A DNA stretch of 64,000 nucleotides from the NCBI GenBank assembly GCA_024663395.1, contig JANFAH010000004.1:2232001-2296000 (forward strand). The letters run 5' to 3'. Source of the stretch: Pisolithus tinctorius (taxonomy: Eukaryota > Basidiomycota > Agaricomycetes > Boletales > Pisolithaceae). Shown piece after piece: positions 47,978-62,350 of the stretch (position 1 is its first letter; the number at the start of each line of letters is the position of its first letter). The notes below the pieces were generated by a model, which saw nothing but the letters and a program-made list of their open reading frames with translations, made no database searches and had not been told where the DNA came from. Made by a program: the position numbers and the translations under genes.

Positions 47978-49096
47978 TCAGCCGTTTACCAAAAGATACC
48001 CACCATCGATGGCCAAAGTCTAACCCAAATGAGCACCAAACAAATTAGTAGTTCTGAGGGTGCACACCTGGCCATAGGCGTATTGGTTACACGCCAACAT
48101 TAAAGCTGCTTGAGCTACATCTTCTTCCCGGCCCGGCCGATCGGCAGGGATACCTTTTTTCTTCCCGAACTCCTCCCCATGGGGAAGCTGAGATTTATTG
48201 TATTCGTCCGATCCGCCCGCTTATGGCCAAAAAAACATCAGAATAATCCGACGGCTAGTATGAACTGAAAACTGACCTGTCATTTCTGAGGGAAAAATAC
48301 CTGGTGCAATGCTATTTACCCTGACCCGAACCGCCTTCCTCCGAAATTCTTGTGCGAGCAAGGTCGTTAGATGGATAGTAGCAGCTTTTGACACGTTGTA
48401 ATTGATGTGGTGTTGTGTGTTGCGAGTGATGCCGGAGATGGAAGAGATGTTAATGATAGAGCCAGTATGGTGAGACTTCTTGGAGGCGGCATGGAGGAGG
48501 GGTAGAAAGGCAGCAGAAACGAAGAAGGGACCTATGACATTTGTTCTGTAGATGTCCTCCCAATGATTGGGGTCTTCATTGAAGAGTTCTTCAGCAAGCG
48601 CATTAACACTTTGTTCCCCCTTCTCTACGTCGCTCGTCGCCTTGCTGATACCAGCATTGTTAACAAGCAGATCAACCTGACTTTCACTCCTCTCAATCTC
48701 GTCGACTAATCGACGAATAGAGTCTTTGGAAGTAACATCGCAAACTGCTGGGATAAGTTTGCCTCTTGGATGAATGAGGGGGGAGCCCCAGTGTTTGGTC
48801 GTTTTCTCGAGAACGTCTTGTCGGCGAGATGTGATGTAAACCTTCGCCCCGTTGTTGGCGAAGGCTTGGGCGATCATGAGACCGATGCCAGTACCTCCAC
48901 CGGTCACTACGCAGACCCAGCCATCAACATCGAAGAGGTTTTGAGCGGCAAACTTGGCGTTTTCAGTAGTCATGGAATGGGAGCTAGAGCTATGAGAGTA
49001 CAACGAGCTTGAAGTAAACGGAGACAGTCGAGCGAGTCCTGCGGCGCTGCGTTTGCAAGAATATCTGAGACCTGTTCTCAAGAAAGAGGGATACAT
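47978..49096 (-). CDS. Short-chain dehydrogenase/reductase, possibly mitochondrial
   Basis: Exons 48277..49096, 48068..48219 and 47978..48019 total 1014 nt, 337 residues. It is a classical SDR using NAD(P)H: the cofactor motif TGGGTGIG lies near residue 64, NNAG near 146, the catalytic Ser in NISSISG near 219, and YNVSK supplies the Tyr-x3-Lys pair near 234. The C-terminus (TLAIDGGYLLVNG) is completed only by the 42-nt last exon. The first ~40 residues are Arg/Ser-rich and lack acids, consistent with a mitochondrial presequence; alternatively translation starts at the second Met (MTTENAKF). Substrate cannot be inferred; fungal relatives include polyketide and fatty-acyl reductases as well as uncharacterised enzymes. 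Confidence 0.92.
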
Positions 49097-49713
49097 CCAA
49101 AGGCGAGTACCTCCATCCTTTTCCTCATATATTCACTGGGTGGATTGCGTTGCTGTCATCGGTGATGTCATGTGGAGAAAGCAGCGAAAAAATTGGGAAG
49201 CGGTGATTGGGGCACGACTAATCCACTCCGCTGCTACTAGCCCGACCATCACTAAAGCTGGTGATGATAGGCTTCACTAAGAGAGTCAAATTTAAAATGG
49301 CGGATAAATATGGAATCTTGCACTTCACCGGTATCATATCAAACAGGTTGTGAGGGTAAAAGTAAGCCTGAAGTCACTAACCGTGGTTCTTCACCAGTCG
49401 AATACACTTTAGGTGACCTGCCAAGTTTTAAGCACGTTGGCTTACCTGAGTTTCAGACAATCGACATACGTACTCCCCGAGGTACTTTTGGTACAACGGT
49501 TAAGCGGACGTGGTTGTTGATCAGGCGGAGAAGCATGACCGCGAATGGCCCATTTGGAAGTTAGCCCCTGACACTACCGTTGATGGACAAGGACTCGAAG
49601 CAGTTTGACGCTGATGAGTCCATGGCGCTGGTCATTCGTTATTGGCACAACTCTAAGGGCCTACACAACGAAATGCCCCGCACAAGCCCCTTAGACTACC
49701 TACTGCTACACCT
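49097..49713. other. Intergenic, nothing firm
   Basis: Divergent upstream region of the dehydrogenase and downstream region of the WBP2-like gene. A 47-codon plus-strand frame (49583..49726) has fairly protein-like composition, but it overlaps the last exon of the opposite gene and is not recognised. Confidence 0.4.
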
Positions 49714-50405
49714 TCACGAGTCATAACCTGGGGGCAGGTCATCATAGTGGGATGAACCGGCCGTACTAGATGAATACGCAGCTATCAGGGTGAGTAAGTA
49801 CGCTGTCAAGCGACGGGAACCCGGGTGACAAGACGAAATAACGTACGCAAGTTCTCTTCATCATCTAACGACCGTCTCTTCATATAAATGGCCTTCTCCC
49901 TCGTCTTCTCAAGGATGCTGACGAATGCAAAGAGACCAGTATTGAGAGACCGTATCTCGAGCATCGTACCATGGGTAAGCCCGCCACCGACAGACGGCCT
50001 GATGCCGAGCACGAGATAGTTAGAGCCGAAGAAAGGCTGCTCGAACTTAGACGATAGGATTGACTCCAGGGGTATAGTCAACGATTCGAACGAGAGTTTA
50101 GCACTCCCGCCGGAATGACATGTAAATATTAGCTACAGATAGGGTGCCCGAAGACCATGATGAGTGACCCGGTTCCATCCATAGAGATGCTTGGATAAGC
50201 TTACTCGTTTATCTGTCAAGTGCATTTTCCCACTCTCTTTCATCTTTGGGTGATCACCAGCCGCCCTAGAAGCCGAAGAAGTGGACGGTGGAGCCCCATC
50301 AGGGATGAGAAGTGTGCATTCGACGTCCACAGCTGTTATAATCGTCTCGTCCTGTATAGGAACAGGATTGCGGATTGCGTCCAGCATCACCCAGTTCAGG
50401 GCCAT
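49714..50405 (-). CDS. WBP2-like GRAM-domain protein with terminal PPxY motif
   Basis: Exons 50205..50405, 49847..50132 and 49714..49781 total 555 nt, 184 residues. The N-terminus MALNWVMLD and the following GRAM/PH-like domain (SGKMHLTDKR, FESLTIPLESILSSKFEQ, FFGSNYLVLGIRPS, SILEKTREKAIYMKR) match WW-domain-binding protein 2. In animals WBP2 is a transcriptional coactivator that docks to WW proteins such as YAP and Nedd4 ligases through PPxY. The third exon here adds LPAYSSSTAG and ends with LPPGYDS, a PPxY motif four residues from the C-terminus. The single GRAM domain and short length fit fungal members. A tRNA gene sits 126 bp upstream on the opposite strand. Confidence 0.88.
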
Positions 50406-50530
50406 GAGTTTATCTGTAGTGTATCTGTCAGTGAGTGGACCATGCAAAGGATGCCAAGGACCCCTCCTCCCCTGCAGAGACCCAGAATGGGCAATGCCCC
50501 TCGACATGACCGCTGTGCCAAGAAAAACAT

Positions 50531-50613
50531 GGCTACCTAGCGCAATGGTAGCGCGTTTGGCTTCGATCGCCGACGGCACCAAAAGGTTGCAGGTTCGAGT
50601 CCTGCGGTGGTCA
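50531..50613 (+). tRNA. tRNA-Arg(UCG) with 11-nt intron
   Basis: Cloverleaf can be drawn by hand. Acceptor GGCTACC pairs with GGTGGTC (two G-U pairs), the D-stem is GCGC/GCGC, and the anticodon stem is TTTGG/CCAAA. The loop is C-T-TCG-A, then an 11-nt intron (TCGCCGACGGC) after position 37. The T-arm is GCAGG-TTCGAGT-CCTGC, with discriminator A. Anticodon TCG reads CGA codons as arginine. A poly-T run follows two bases after the 3' end, as expected for RNA polymerase III termination. A near-identical inverted copy lies at 53110..53192. Confidence 0.93.
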
Positions 50614-50614
50614 T

Positions 50615-50623
50615 CTTTTTTTT
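50615..50623 (+). terminator. RNA polymerase III poly-T terminator
   Basis: A run of T residues directly after the tRNA-Arg(UCG) gene. Confidence 0.7.
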
Positions 50624-50696
50624 TCTGTTCTTTCTTTCCCGTTTGAAAGGGGTACAATTCCGAATACAAAAAATACATGCATCTAGTGCCACCAAG

Positions 50697-52930
<2,234 letters not shown>

Positions 52931-53109
52931 CTTGCGTCCGGGAGTCAAGAAGGGCGGCCACGGAGAACAGACTGTGGTAGCTAGGAATGGCGAACAAACG
53001 AATATGTGCTGTTCCGCGTCGAACGCGACAGATGGTCGCGTATGTGTGGTGGTCACGTGGAAGATGATTTGGATAATACCCGGATGTTTAAAATAAATAA
53101 TAAAAAAGA

Positions 53110-53192
53110 TGACCACCGCAGGACTCGAACCTGCAACCTTTTGGTGCCGCTGGCGATCGAAGCCAAACGCGCTACCATTGCGCTAGGTAGCC
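53110..53192 (-). tRNA. tRNA-Arg(UCG) with 11-nt intron, inverted second copy
   Basis: This is the same 83-nt gene as at 50531..50613 on the other strand. The mature part is identical, and the intron reads TCGCCAGCGGC, differing at two adjacent positions. Minus-strand sequence beyond the 3' end is T-rich (TCTTTTTTATT), giving a polymerase III terminator. The gene lies 180 bp upstream of the CDC7 start and on the same strand. Confidence 0.93.
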
Positions 53193-53332
53193 GTACAATT
53201 TATTAATCCAGATGACTACATGTTGATGTCAAGCTGGTTGGGGCATACGACAGGGTCTCCGACATAGCAAGGTACCACACTGTAGCAACCTACTCTCCGA
53301 TGTCATTGACAGCGTGAAGCGTCCATTTCCAC

Positions 53333-55816
53333 ATGCAACCACCAGAGGAAGTCAGGAATTGCTTAACAAACCTCGTACAAGACAGGTCTTCCGCGCAATT
53401 AGCACCTTATTACGTCGCTTTGCTTCTCTGTCCGCTACTAGCCCTCCTCTTCACTCAATCCTTTCACCGGATTCCATCAAGACTCTGGGCTGTCCTCATG
53501 GTACTCGAGAGCTTTGGCTTTAATTTCGGTTGGTCTTGGGGGGCGATTCAATCAAACATTGGCACATCCCACGAGGCAAAGAAACTCAGAAAGAAACACG
53601 TCCGCTCTCGGGGTGAACAACTCGAGCTGAACGGTTATGCCAGACCAGGTACGGCACTCTCCTCCGACCTCCATACTCCGCCGACGACTTTCATCGCCCT
53701 TTCGATGCAGAAGCTAGAACGGGACCGTTCGAGGGTTATTACCCTGGCCTCGTCAATATTTCAGGTACATATTGCTTCATGAATGCTACTTTGCAGGTGG
53801 GCACCATTTTACAGGAGTCGTTCATCTACCACGAAAATTTACAGTCGATGGCTTCCTTGTCTTACCTACAACCCTTTCTGGCCGCCATTCACGAAAAAGC
53901 TGTCAGACTTGACGTGCCATCGCCTGTCGTAGATGCACTCCTTGATTTATTGAATGGTACGTGCACAACGCTCGCGAATTCCATCTTTATTCACTTGAAT
54001 CCAGAGCTCAACACACCACGTTTTTCATACCATTCCATACGCCCCGTCGAGATCATAGATGCGCTATCATCCCATTCCCGTGGCAAACACAATTCACTCT
54101 TCTCCTCTAGAGAGCACCAAGACGCCCAGGAATTATTCCAGCTGGTCTCCGAATGCATAAAGAGAGAGATTGGTGCAGTCGACAGGGAAGGTCAACGCGA
54201 CCACGGTTTGGGCGGACTTTCTCTGGTCAATCCAGAGGCAAATAAGGAAATAGGTAAGAGCGTGTTCGATGGCCTGACAGCGAATAGAAGAAGTTGCGTG
54301 GATTGCGGATATACCGAAGCTGTTATGCACTTCGCGTTCGACAGCTGGCAGCTTGCTCTCCCCAGATACGCAGTAGGCTCTCCCTCAGGTCGCGTCGCTG
54401 GAAATTCACTTTTTTCAGGAGTATTATCGACTGGAAGACTGTCTTGCAGAGTATACTAAACTCGAGCTACTCACGGATTGTATCTGCCGCAAGTGTTCAA
54501 TGACTGCGACCCATCGGCGCCTGCAGCGAGAGGCAGATCACTTGGAGAAGGTTGTCAATGCTGACCCAAATGCGACAATTTCCAGGAAGAGAAAAGCAAA
54601 AGATACCCGGAAATTGGAGCTGAGGGTGAAAGCAGCCCTGGAAAGCGGTCGACTGGAGGAAGATATCAAGGGGTTGAAACTAGAGAAAGTTTTTAGCAAA
54701 GCCTCCACGAAACAGGCAATGATCGCGAGGGTAGATCAAGCTTATCCATTCTGTCTCGTCAAATCTGACTTGCCAATCTAGCCACCCCTCGTGCTTGCGC
54801 TCCACCTCAACCGCTCGCTGAGTTACGGTCACCTTGTGATGAAGAACAGCGTGCGCGTTATATTTCCGGAGATACTCGACCTCACCCCTTTCACTACCTC
54901 GGGTAACCTGTCGATCGTCCCTTCTGTCCCTATCTGCTCACCACCTCCAACTTTACCTCGATCCGCGACACCCACCCAAGCCATGTATTCTACGCCGCGG
55001 ACTATTTACCGCCTTTCTGCTGTCGTTTGCCACTACGGTCAGCATTCCTTTGGGCACTATATTTGTTATCGCCGCAAACCCCGTCCACCTTCGTGTGGCG
55101 CATGGCGTTTTGCCCCTCCACGGTTCGCGGACCCGATAGAATGCGATTGCGAGAAGTGTCTGCGATATGGCAATATTAGAGACGACGACGATGCCATCGA
55201 TTCCATGTATCTTCCAGGCCGTGGGTGGCTGCGTATCAGCGACGACTCTGTCAAGGAGGTCGGGATTGAGTCCGTACTGCAGGAGGGATGCGGGGCGTTT
55301 ATGCTCTACTACGAGCGCGTGGTACAGTCACGCCCTGGTATTTACCCGCTGCACGTCTCACCTCGGAGTTCAGAGGAAACCCTCAAACCGCGTCTATCTA
55401 CCTCCTCCACCACGGTCAATGCTTCTACGGCATCGTTAACAAGTATGTCATTCTCGGAAGAGAGGGAGAGGGGTATGCGGGGTGCTAGGATCGTGAGGAG
55501 TGTGGCAGCCAGAAGAGGACGAAGTGCGTCAGTTACACCTTCAGAGCAGTCGAGCAAGTCAGAATCAAGTATCCCGAATGGTTCTGCTGCTATCTCTGAA
55601 AATGGGAATGCTGTTTGTTCGTCGCCACCCTTGAAAACGTCTCGGTCGCAGGTCTCGCTTCCAAGTATGCCAAGCAGTGAATCTCAAGCGTCTAGTCTCT
55701 CTGCGTCGAACCCAGACCTTCACCTTCATCGAACCAGTTCAGCTTCCTCATCGCATTCATTCGTCTCTTCTACATCGCATCACCATAAACCTTCTGTGGT
55801 GGACCTCAAAGCATGA
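53333..55816 (+). CDS. Membrane-anchored ubiquitin C-terminal hydrolase, Ubp16/USP30-like
   Basis: Exons 53333..53648, 53711..53956, 54005..54372, 54419..54730 and 54782..55816 sum to 2277 nt, 758 residues. USP-type proteases remove ubiquitin from proteins; Ubp16 and USP30 act on the mitochondrial outer membrane. An N-terminal hydrophobic segment (YYVALLLCPLLALLF near residue 26) would anchor it. The catalytic Cys lies in SGTYCFMNATLQ, and the QDAQELFQLVSE block and CGYTEAV / CICRKC zinc pair follow. The His box is HSFGHYICYR. The C-terminal ~170 residues are Ser-rich and disordered. The usual GNTC Cys box is changed to GTYC. The fourth exon contains a basic coiled insert (READHLEKVV, RKRKAKDTRKLELR). 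Confidence 0.9.
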
Positions 55817-56293
55817 TGGCCCACGCTTACCTATAATCCATGATACTATTGTTTACCTGTTTATTCGTCGCCATGTATCTGTAGCACTTGCAACTTGAGT
55901 CACATATCCCATTTCGTTACTTACATATATGCAAGCAGCTGGTTCGATTTACCCACACGGGACGAAGCAAAGAAATGACCAAGAAAACGGGAACCCGGTG
56001 ACCACTGCATTTCTTGTCGTAAGAACTACGTTGACCTAGAGTCCCGATAGTAACACATTCTAATCGTTTTCGTCCAAGCTAAGAGAAGCCACAGATGAAG
56101 CCTCCAACGTGTCCTGCATCATGTCTACCCGCAGCCGGCCAAAAACGGAGGCTATGGTTACTACGTAGCGTGCGTCGCTCCCTGACAGAGCTGGGACGTA
56201 GCAGTGTGCTTGAGGAACCTGATACGTGTCTAATAATACAAAATCGACAGTCCAAAGAAGCGGGGAGAAGACAGGGAACGATGGTGGTGGGGA
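55817..56293. other. Convergent intergenic region, nothing recognised
   Basis: 3' flanks of the ubiquitin protease gene and the small orphan gene. No supported feature. Confidence 0.45.
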
Positions 56294-56742
56294 TCACCAG
56301 TAGATTTGCCGCTCGACGGTGCGCTGCTTCGTGACAGGTCTTGAATATGTGATAGTGCGCTTCACGCGGGTGACGGTGGGATACCTGCGGACCGGCATGG
56401 GTAACACATCTACACGACAGACACTAAAGGGACGCACCATGCTCGGTACATCTCGCCAGCCTCGAGCTGGACTTCGAGAATTTGACGGCCCTGCAATGCA
56501 AGTGAGTTGACAAACGACGACGAGGACGATATTGCGTACAAGGCTGTCTGTGAAAGAACCAACGACGAGACCCTCCTTGCGACCATAGCGGTCGTGGTTG
56601 ACAGCAACAATGTCACCAGGCTAGAACGGGTGATGAATTTGATGAGATCCACGTTGACAAGAGAGCTAAGAGGACTCACTGTGATTTCCCCGGACGGCGC
56701 AGGGATGGTTTTGAACTCCTCAATTCTCTCGTAGGTAGCCAT
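56294..56742 (-). CDS. Small conserved orphan protein (95 residues)
   Basis: Four exons (56680..56742, 56540..56620, 56438..56490, 56294..56384) total 288 nt and keep phase throughout. The product begins MATYERIEEFKTIP, has PGDIVAVNHDRYGRKEGLVVG, which looks like a small beta-barrel repeat unit, then QILEVQLEAGE, and ends with a basic strand-rich part (RVKRTITYSRPV, TVERQIYW). I recognise no named family. The compact, well-spliced structure and regular beta-like pattern argue for a real, folded protein. Function is unknown. Confidence 0.7.
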
Positions 56743-57276
56743 GGGCGGGGGCTTCGCAGTGGAAGGGAGTAGAGTGGAAGAAAAATTAAAAAAGTAGTGA
56801 GGATGGGAAAATGAAGGGAGACAAAAGGGCCAATTTATATTATTTAGATTAGGTGCCCGCCACCCACAAAAGGCGAGGCAGACACGAGGCAGCACATCGT
56901 GGAAAAAAGCAAACCCATTGTTCATCTCGCGGCCGTACGTACTCGCCCAAACCGCCTGTACGTCAATAGAGCGGGCTCGACTGCCTGGCCTGGTTGTTGT
57001 CCCACGGGTTCGTCATTGTCTAGCACAGCGAAAGCTCTCCGGTTACATGTTGGACACGACGATGAGGCGATCAATTTCGCCATAACACCTGTCGCGCTAG
57101 AATTACATCCTGACGTGCCTTGCGACAACAATAGCCAGAAAAAGGCATCGACTCGTCGGCTACCCACATGCCCGTTCCGTGGCAAAAATACAAGGTGGTA
57201 TCGTTTAGGGCTACAACTCTCAAAATACAGGATGAAAATAGGTGCTCACGGATTGCCATGAGTGAGGCAACCAAAG
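56743..57276. other. Intergenic, nothing recognised
   Basis: Upstream region of the small orphan gene and 3' flank of the DUF1992 gene. A/T-rich near 56780-56850. No other feature. Confidence 0.45.
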
Positions 57277-58784
57277 TTATGGCTGCCGGGACTCCGTAAA
57301 CTTCCGCAGTAGACGCTCTATCCATTGCAAAATGAGGGCGCGGAACCCAAAGGAAGAACCAGGATCAGCATGATCATCGACACCGGAAACCGGTTTTGCC
57401 ATGGAACTAGACAAGTATCCTGACGTTTCCTCCCTTCTCTCTTTGATCGCACGCAGAATCTCTTCTCCGCAATCCTCGTATGCTTTTTTCAGCTCCACCT
57501 CTCGCGCATAGTACGGACGCCGAACAGCGTATGGCGCCACGGCATTATATTTACGAACGAGCGAGTTAAGCTCTGCAATCGCTGTGTTGTGATACGAACA
57601 CTCTCGGTTCTCCCATTCACGATCACGCACGGTCGTTACCATAGTTAATGACAAATCGGGAAGCGTAGCGGCGGGCTGGGAGAGAGTCAGTATGCGAACT
57701 GCATGCCTCGTCCAAGATTGCCTGAGTGTTTCTCGAAAAGAATTCACGGCTGACTCTAGCTCTGTTCCAAGTCATGGTAAAAAGAGTCATATAAATAATG
57801 TAAAAATTGACACACCTATCTGTACTCCCACCCATAGAGGAGCTGCGCCATTCCGCTGGACAATGCGGTTCATAAGAAACTCCTCGCGAGCGATAAACGG
57901 GTTACGTTCCTCGCCCGTCTGAGTAATAGGCTGGCTTCTGCCTCTGATCCTGTCAAAGGCTCCTGCCATCCGAGCTTTCTGCCGCATCAACCCACATATT
58001 TCAGTAACAAGAAAGGCGATATGCACGACTCTCTTACCTCTATCCGATCTTCTACAAGACTTTGCCAGCCTTTAAGCGTGACAGGGTTCACTTGAGCCGG
58101 CCGTCTGTTGCTTCCATCACGAAGTCCCAGCCGATAATCGAGAGTTGACTCGCGGGCGCGAGTCAGCCGGCTGGCTTGCACCTTGCGTTTCAACAACTCC
58201 CTTTCGGTTCGCCTTGTCCGGTCATCAGTCGGTATAGAACCGGTCTTAGCAGAAGCTGACGGGGATTTGATGTTTCCAAATTTAATGGATGCAGAAACAT
58301 GAGACGGTGCTTTGAAGGTCGTATGCCACGGCTTGTGACCTTCGATGGCAGGAAGAAGCGGCTCGTTCGCTATCTCCTTCCACGTACGTATTCTGGCAGG
58401 ATGCGTTATTTCTGATATGATCTGTGGAGGTGCATCCTTCAACTTTTCATCAGCAGTCCTGATAATCCCAGTCCGAAGAGGTTTATATTTGTCGATCAGC
58501 ATGCGCAGGACGGTATCCTGTACCGATTCTTCTCCAAACCAGTTCTCATGCTGTTGCTCCAATAGCGAAAGTTTGCTTCTACTGCCCCGCACCTCAGAAG
58601 CATACATTTCTGCCTCAGCCTCCTCTCGGGCAGCATCCTGAGAAAGCTTAGCACTAGTACTTTGGCCTTGCTGATGAACAGTAGAGTTGCAGCGTATGCA
58701 CCAGTTATAACGCTGGAGATGAGAGCGGCACCTAGCGTGAGCCCAATAGTCTGCTGCTCTGGATGAGAGTGATCGGACACACAT
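57277..58784 (-). CDS. DUF1992 protein (DnaJC28 conserved-domain family), likely mitochondrial
   Basis: Exons 58038..58784, 57816..57978 and 57277..57761 sum to 1395 nt, 464 residues. The recognisable core spans the first intron: WQSLVEDRIE joined to KARMAGAFDRIRGRSQPI, then NPFIAREEFLMNRIVQRNGAAPLWV. This is the DUF1992 domain found in DnaJC28-type proteins. No J domain is visible here, which is normal for fungal members. The start is set at the ATG at 58784 (MCVRSLSSRAADYWAHARC); the Arg-rich, acid-free N-terminus suggests a mitochondrial presequence. The C-terminal ~160 residues are helical (YNAVAPYAVRRPYYAREVEL) and end in a basic helix. Molecular function is not established for the family. 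Confidence 0.88.
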
Positions 58785-58914
58785 GGGCCCCACGGGAGCG
58801 GAGGCAAAGGGAGGTCTGTTGTAACCTGTTTATGTGTCTAGTGTCCTTTCCTCCACCTTACAAGTATTATACACACACTACTAAGTACCCACACAAAGTA
58901 GGGACTCCATTTGC

Positions 58915-61120
<2,206 letters not shown>

Positions 61121-61419
61121 GTTCGATATCGTTAGCGTTAGTCGTCCAGTTGATGATGGGTAGAACAATGGCTGGCAAGGAGCGGATCTTACTGCCGGTA
61201 CCCACGCGTTGGGATTCGTGAGTAGGACCGTACGTATCAGATTAGATTACAGTATTGCAGTCCAAAACGAGATAAAACATGCGCCTGCAAGAGGATATCG
61301 TAGTATATCGACAAGAGTACCAGGTAGTGTAACATCCGCGTTGATCGTAAAGAAAACAATTGTAAGGGGGCTAACAAAAGGATATCAAGAATAATGCCCT
61401 CCTTCTGAGCCAAGCTACT

Positions 61420-62235
61420 TTAAACCGTCGAAGGTAGTTCATCGATCCGCCTCTTCAAGTTCGCGAAGAAGTCATGGTTGTCGAGAATGCTTCCAGAACA
61501 TCTCACGCATCCACTTTCGCGTGCAACTTGGGCCAAGAATGGCAGGCTGAATATGACCTCTGTCGTGGGCCGAATTGCCAGCTCCTCCTTTGCACACCGC
61601 TGGAACACTTTCCACCACTTTGGGGGAACGAAGTTCCCGTAGTACAGGCTGGAGCATTGTATGCACTTGACATCATCGCTAATCTCTAGAAGTCGCTGTG
61701 CAGCCTCCGCACGTGTTCGGTGGAGAACGAGGAGACGATGGTATGCGTATGCAGAGATGAATTTGAGATCTTCAGACAAAGGACAATCGAGAATCTGACA
61801 AGAAAGCGTGTGCTTTGATGCAGTTTTGGCCTCATCGTCCAGTTCAAAGCGACTTGCGCTAGCATATACCCTCAGAGGGCTCTCTGCCAAAAACTTCGGC
61901 GACACCAACTCTTTCCGTAGAGCAGCTATGGCTCCAACGAAGTCATACTTGATTGCTGAAGCGAGGAGAGAGCTGAGTTGGTCGAGAGTTTCTATTTCGG
62001 GGTCTGGTTCTGGGTGTATGAACTGCAGAAGTGCGCCAAGAGTAGCGCTGTGTTCTGACAGTGGTATAACAGGACGGTCTTTCTCTCCAGGCGGCTGTGG
62101 TAATGTGAACATATGCTCAAAGAAAGGAGAGGCTTCAGCGAGGATGGACTTGTGAGCGCAGAACTTGACTCCGTCGCACGACTCGAGGACGATGTCAGTG
62201 GCTCTGGAGTAGATCTCTGTGTGTGCGACAGTCAT
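61420..62235 (-). CDS. BTB/POZ-domain protein
   Basis: A single-exon gene of 271 residues from the ATG at 62235; the frame extends upstream only to a TTG. The N-terminal BTB/POZ fold shows DIVLESCDGVKFCAHKSIL, SPFFEHMFTLPQP, VIPLSEHSATLGALLQFIHP and YDFVGAIAALRKEL. The C-terminal half has Cys pairs (CIQC, CVRC) that could bind zinc, between them KWWKVFQRCAKEEL. Such short BTB-only proteins form large, poorly characterised families in mushroom-forming fungi; some may act as substrate adaptors for Cullin-3 ubiquitin ligases, but that is unproven here. Intronless structure is typical of this expanded family. Confidence 0.85.
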   Translation of the reverse strand: MTVAHTEIYSRATDIVLESCDGVKFCAHKSILAEASPFFEHMFTLPQPPGEKDRPVIPLSEHSATLGALLQFIHPEPDPEIETLDQLSSLLASAIKYDFVGAIAALRKELVSPKFLAESPLRVYASASRFELDDEAKTASKHTLSCQILDCPLSEDLKFISAYAYHRLLVLHRTRAEAAQRLLEISDDVKCIQCSSLYYGNFVPPKWWKVFQRCAKEELAIRPTTEVIFSLPFLAQVARESGCVRCSGSILDNHDFFANLKRRIDELPSTV

Positions 62236-62267
62236 GGTTGAATGGGTCAAAAAGGTGGCGCGCTCTG

Positions 62268-62277
62268 TGTATATATA
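62268..62277 (-). promoter_or_regulatory. TATA-like element upstream of the BTB gene
   Basis: TATATATACAC-type sequence on the minus strand about 35-42 bp before the ATG at 62235. Confidence 0.4.
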
Positions 62278-62350
62278 CGTGTCTCACTCAGCCAGCTCGG
62301 AGTCAGAGGGGGGTAGTGATTCGCCTTGCGTACCAAACATGCACAAATAC

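Noticed and set aside
47702..48103. 133-codon plus-strand frame after the coiled-coil gene
   Set aside because: It overlaps two well-supported minus-strand exons of the dehydrogenase and has no recognisable content.
49583..49726. 47-codon plus-strand frame with protein-like composition
   Set aside because: It overlaps the last exon of the well-supported WBP2-like gene, is very short and has no recognised match.
54373..54388. Apparent 16-bp intron or frameshift in the ubiquitin protease gene
   Set aside because: A 46-bp GT-AG intron (54373..54418) with normal ends restores the frame and the family sequence, so no frameshift is needed.
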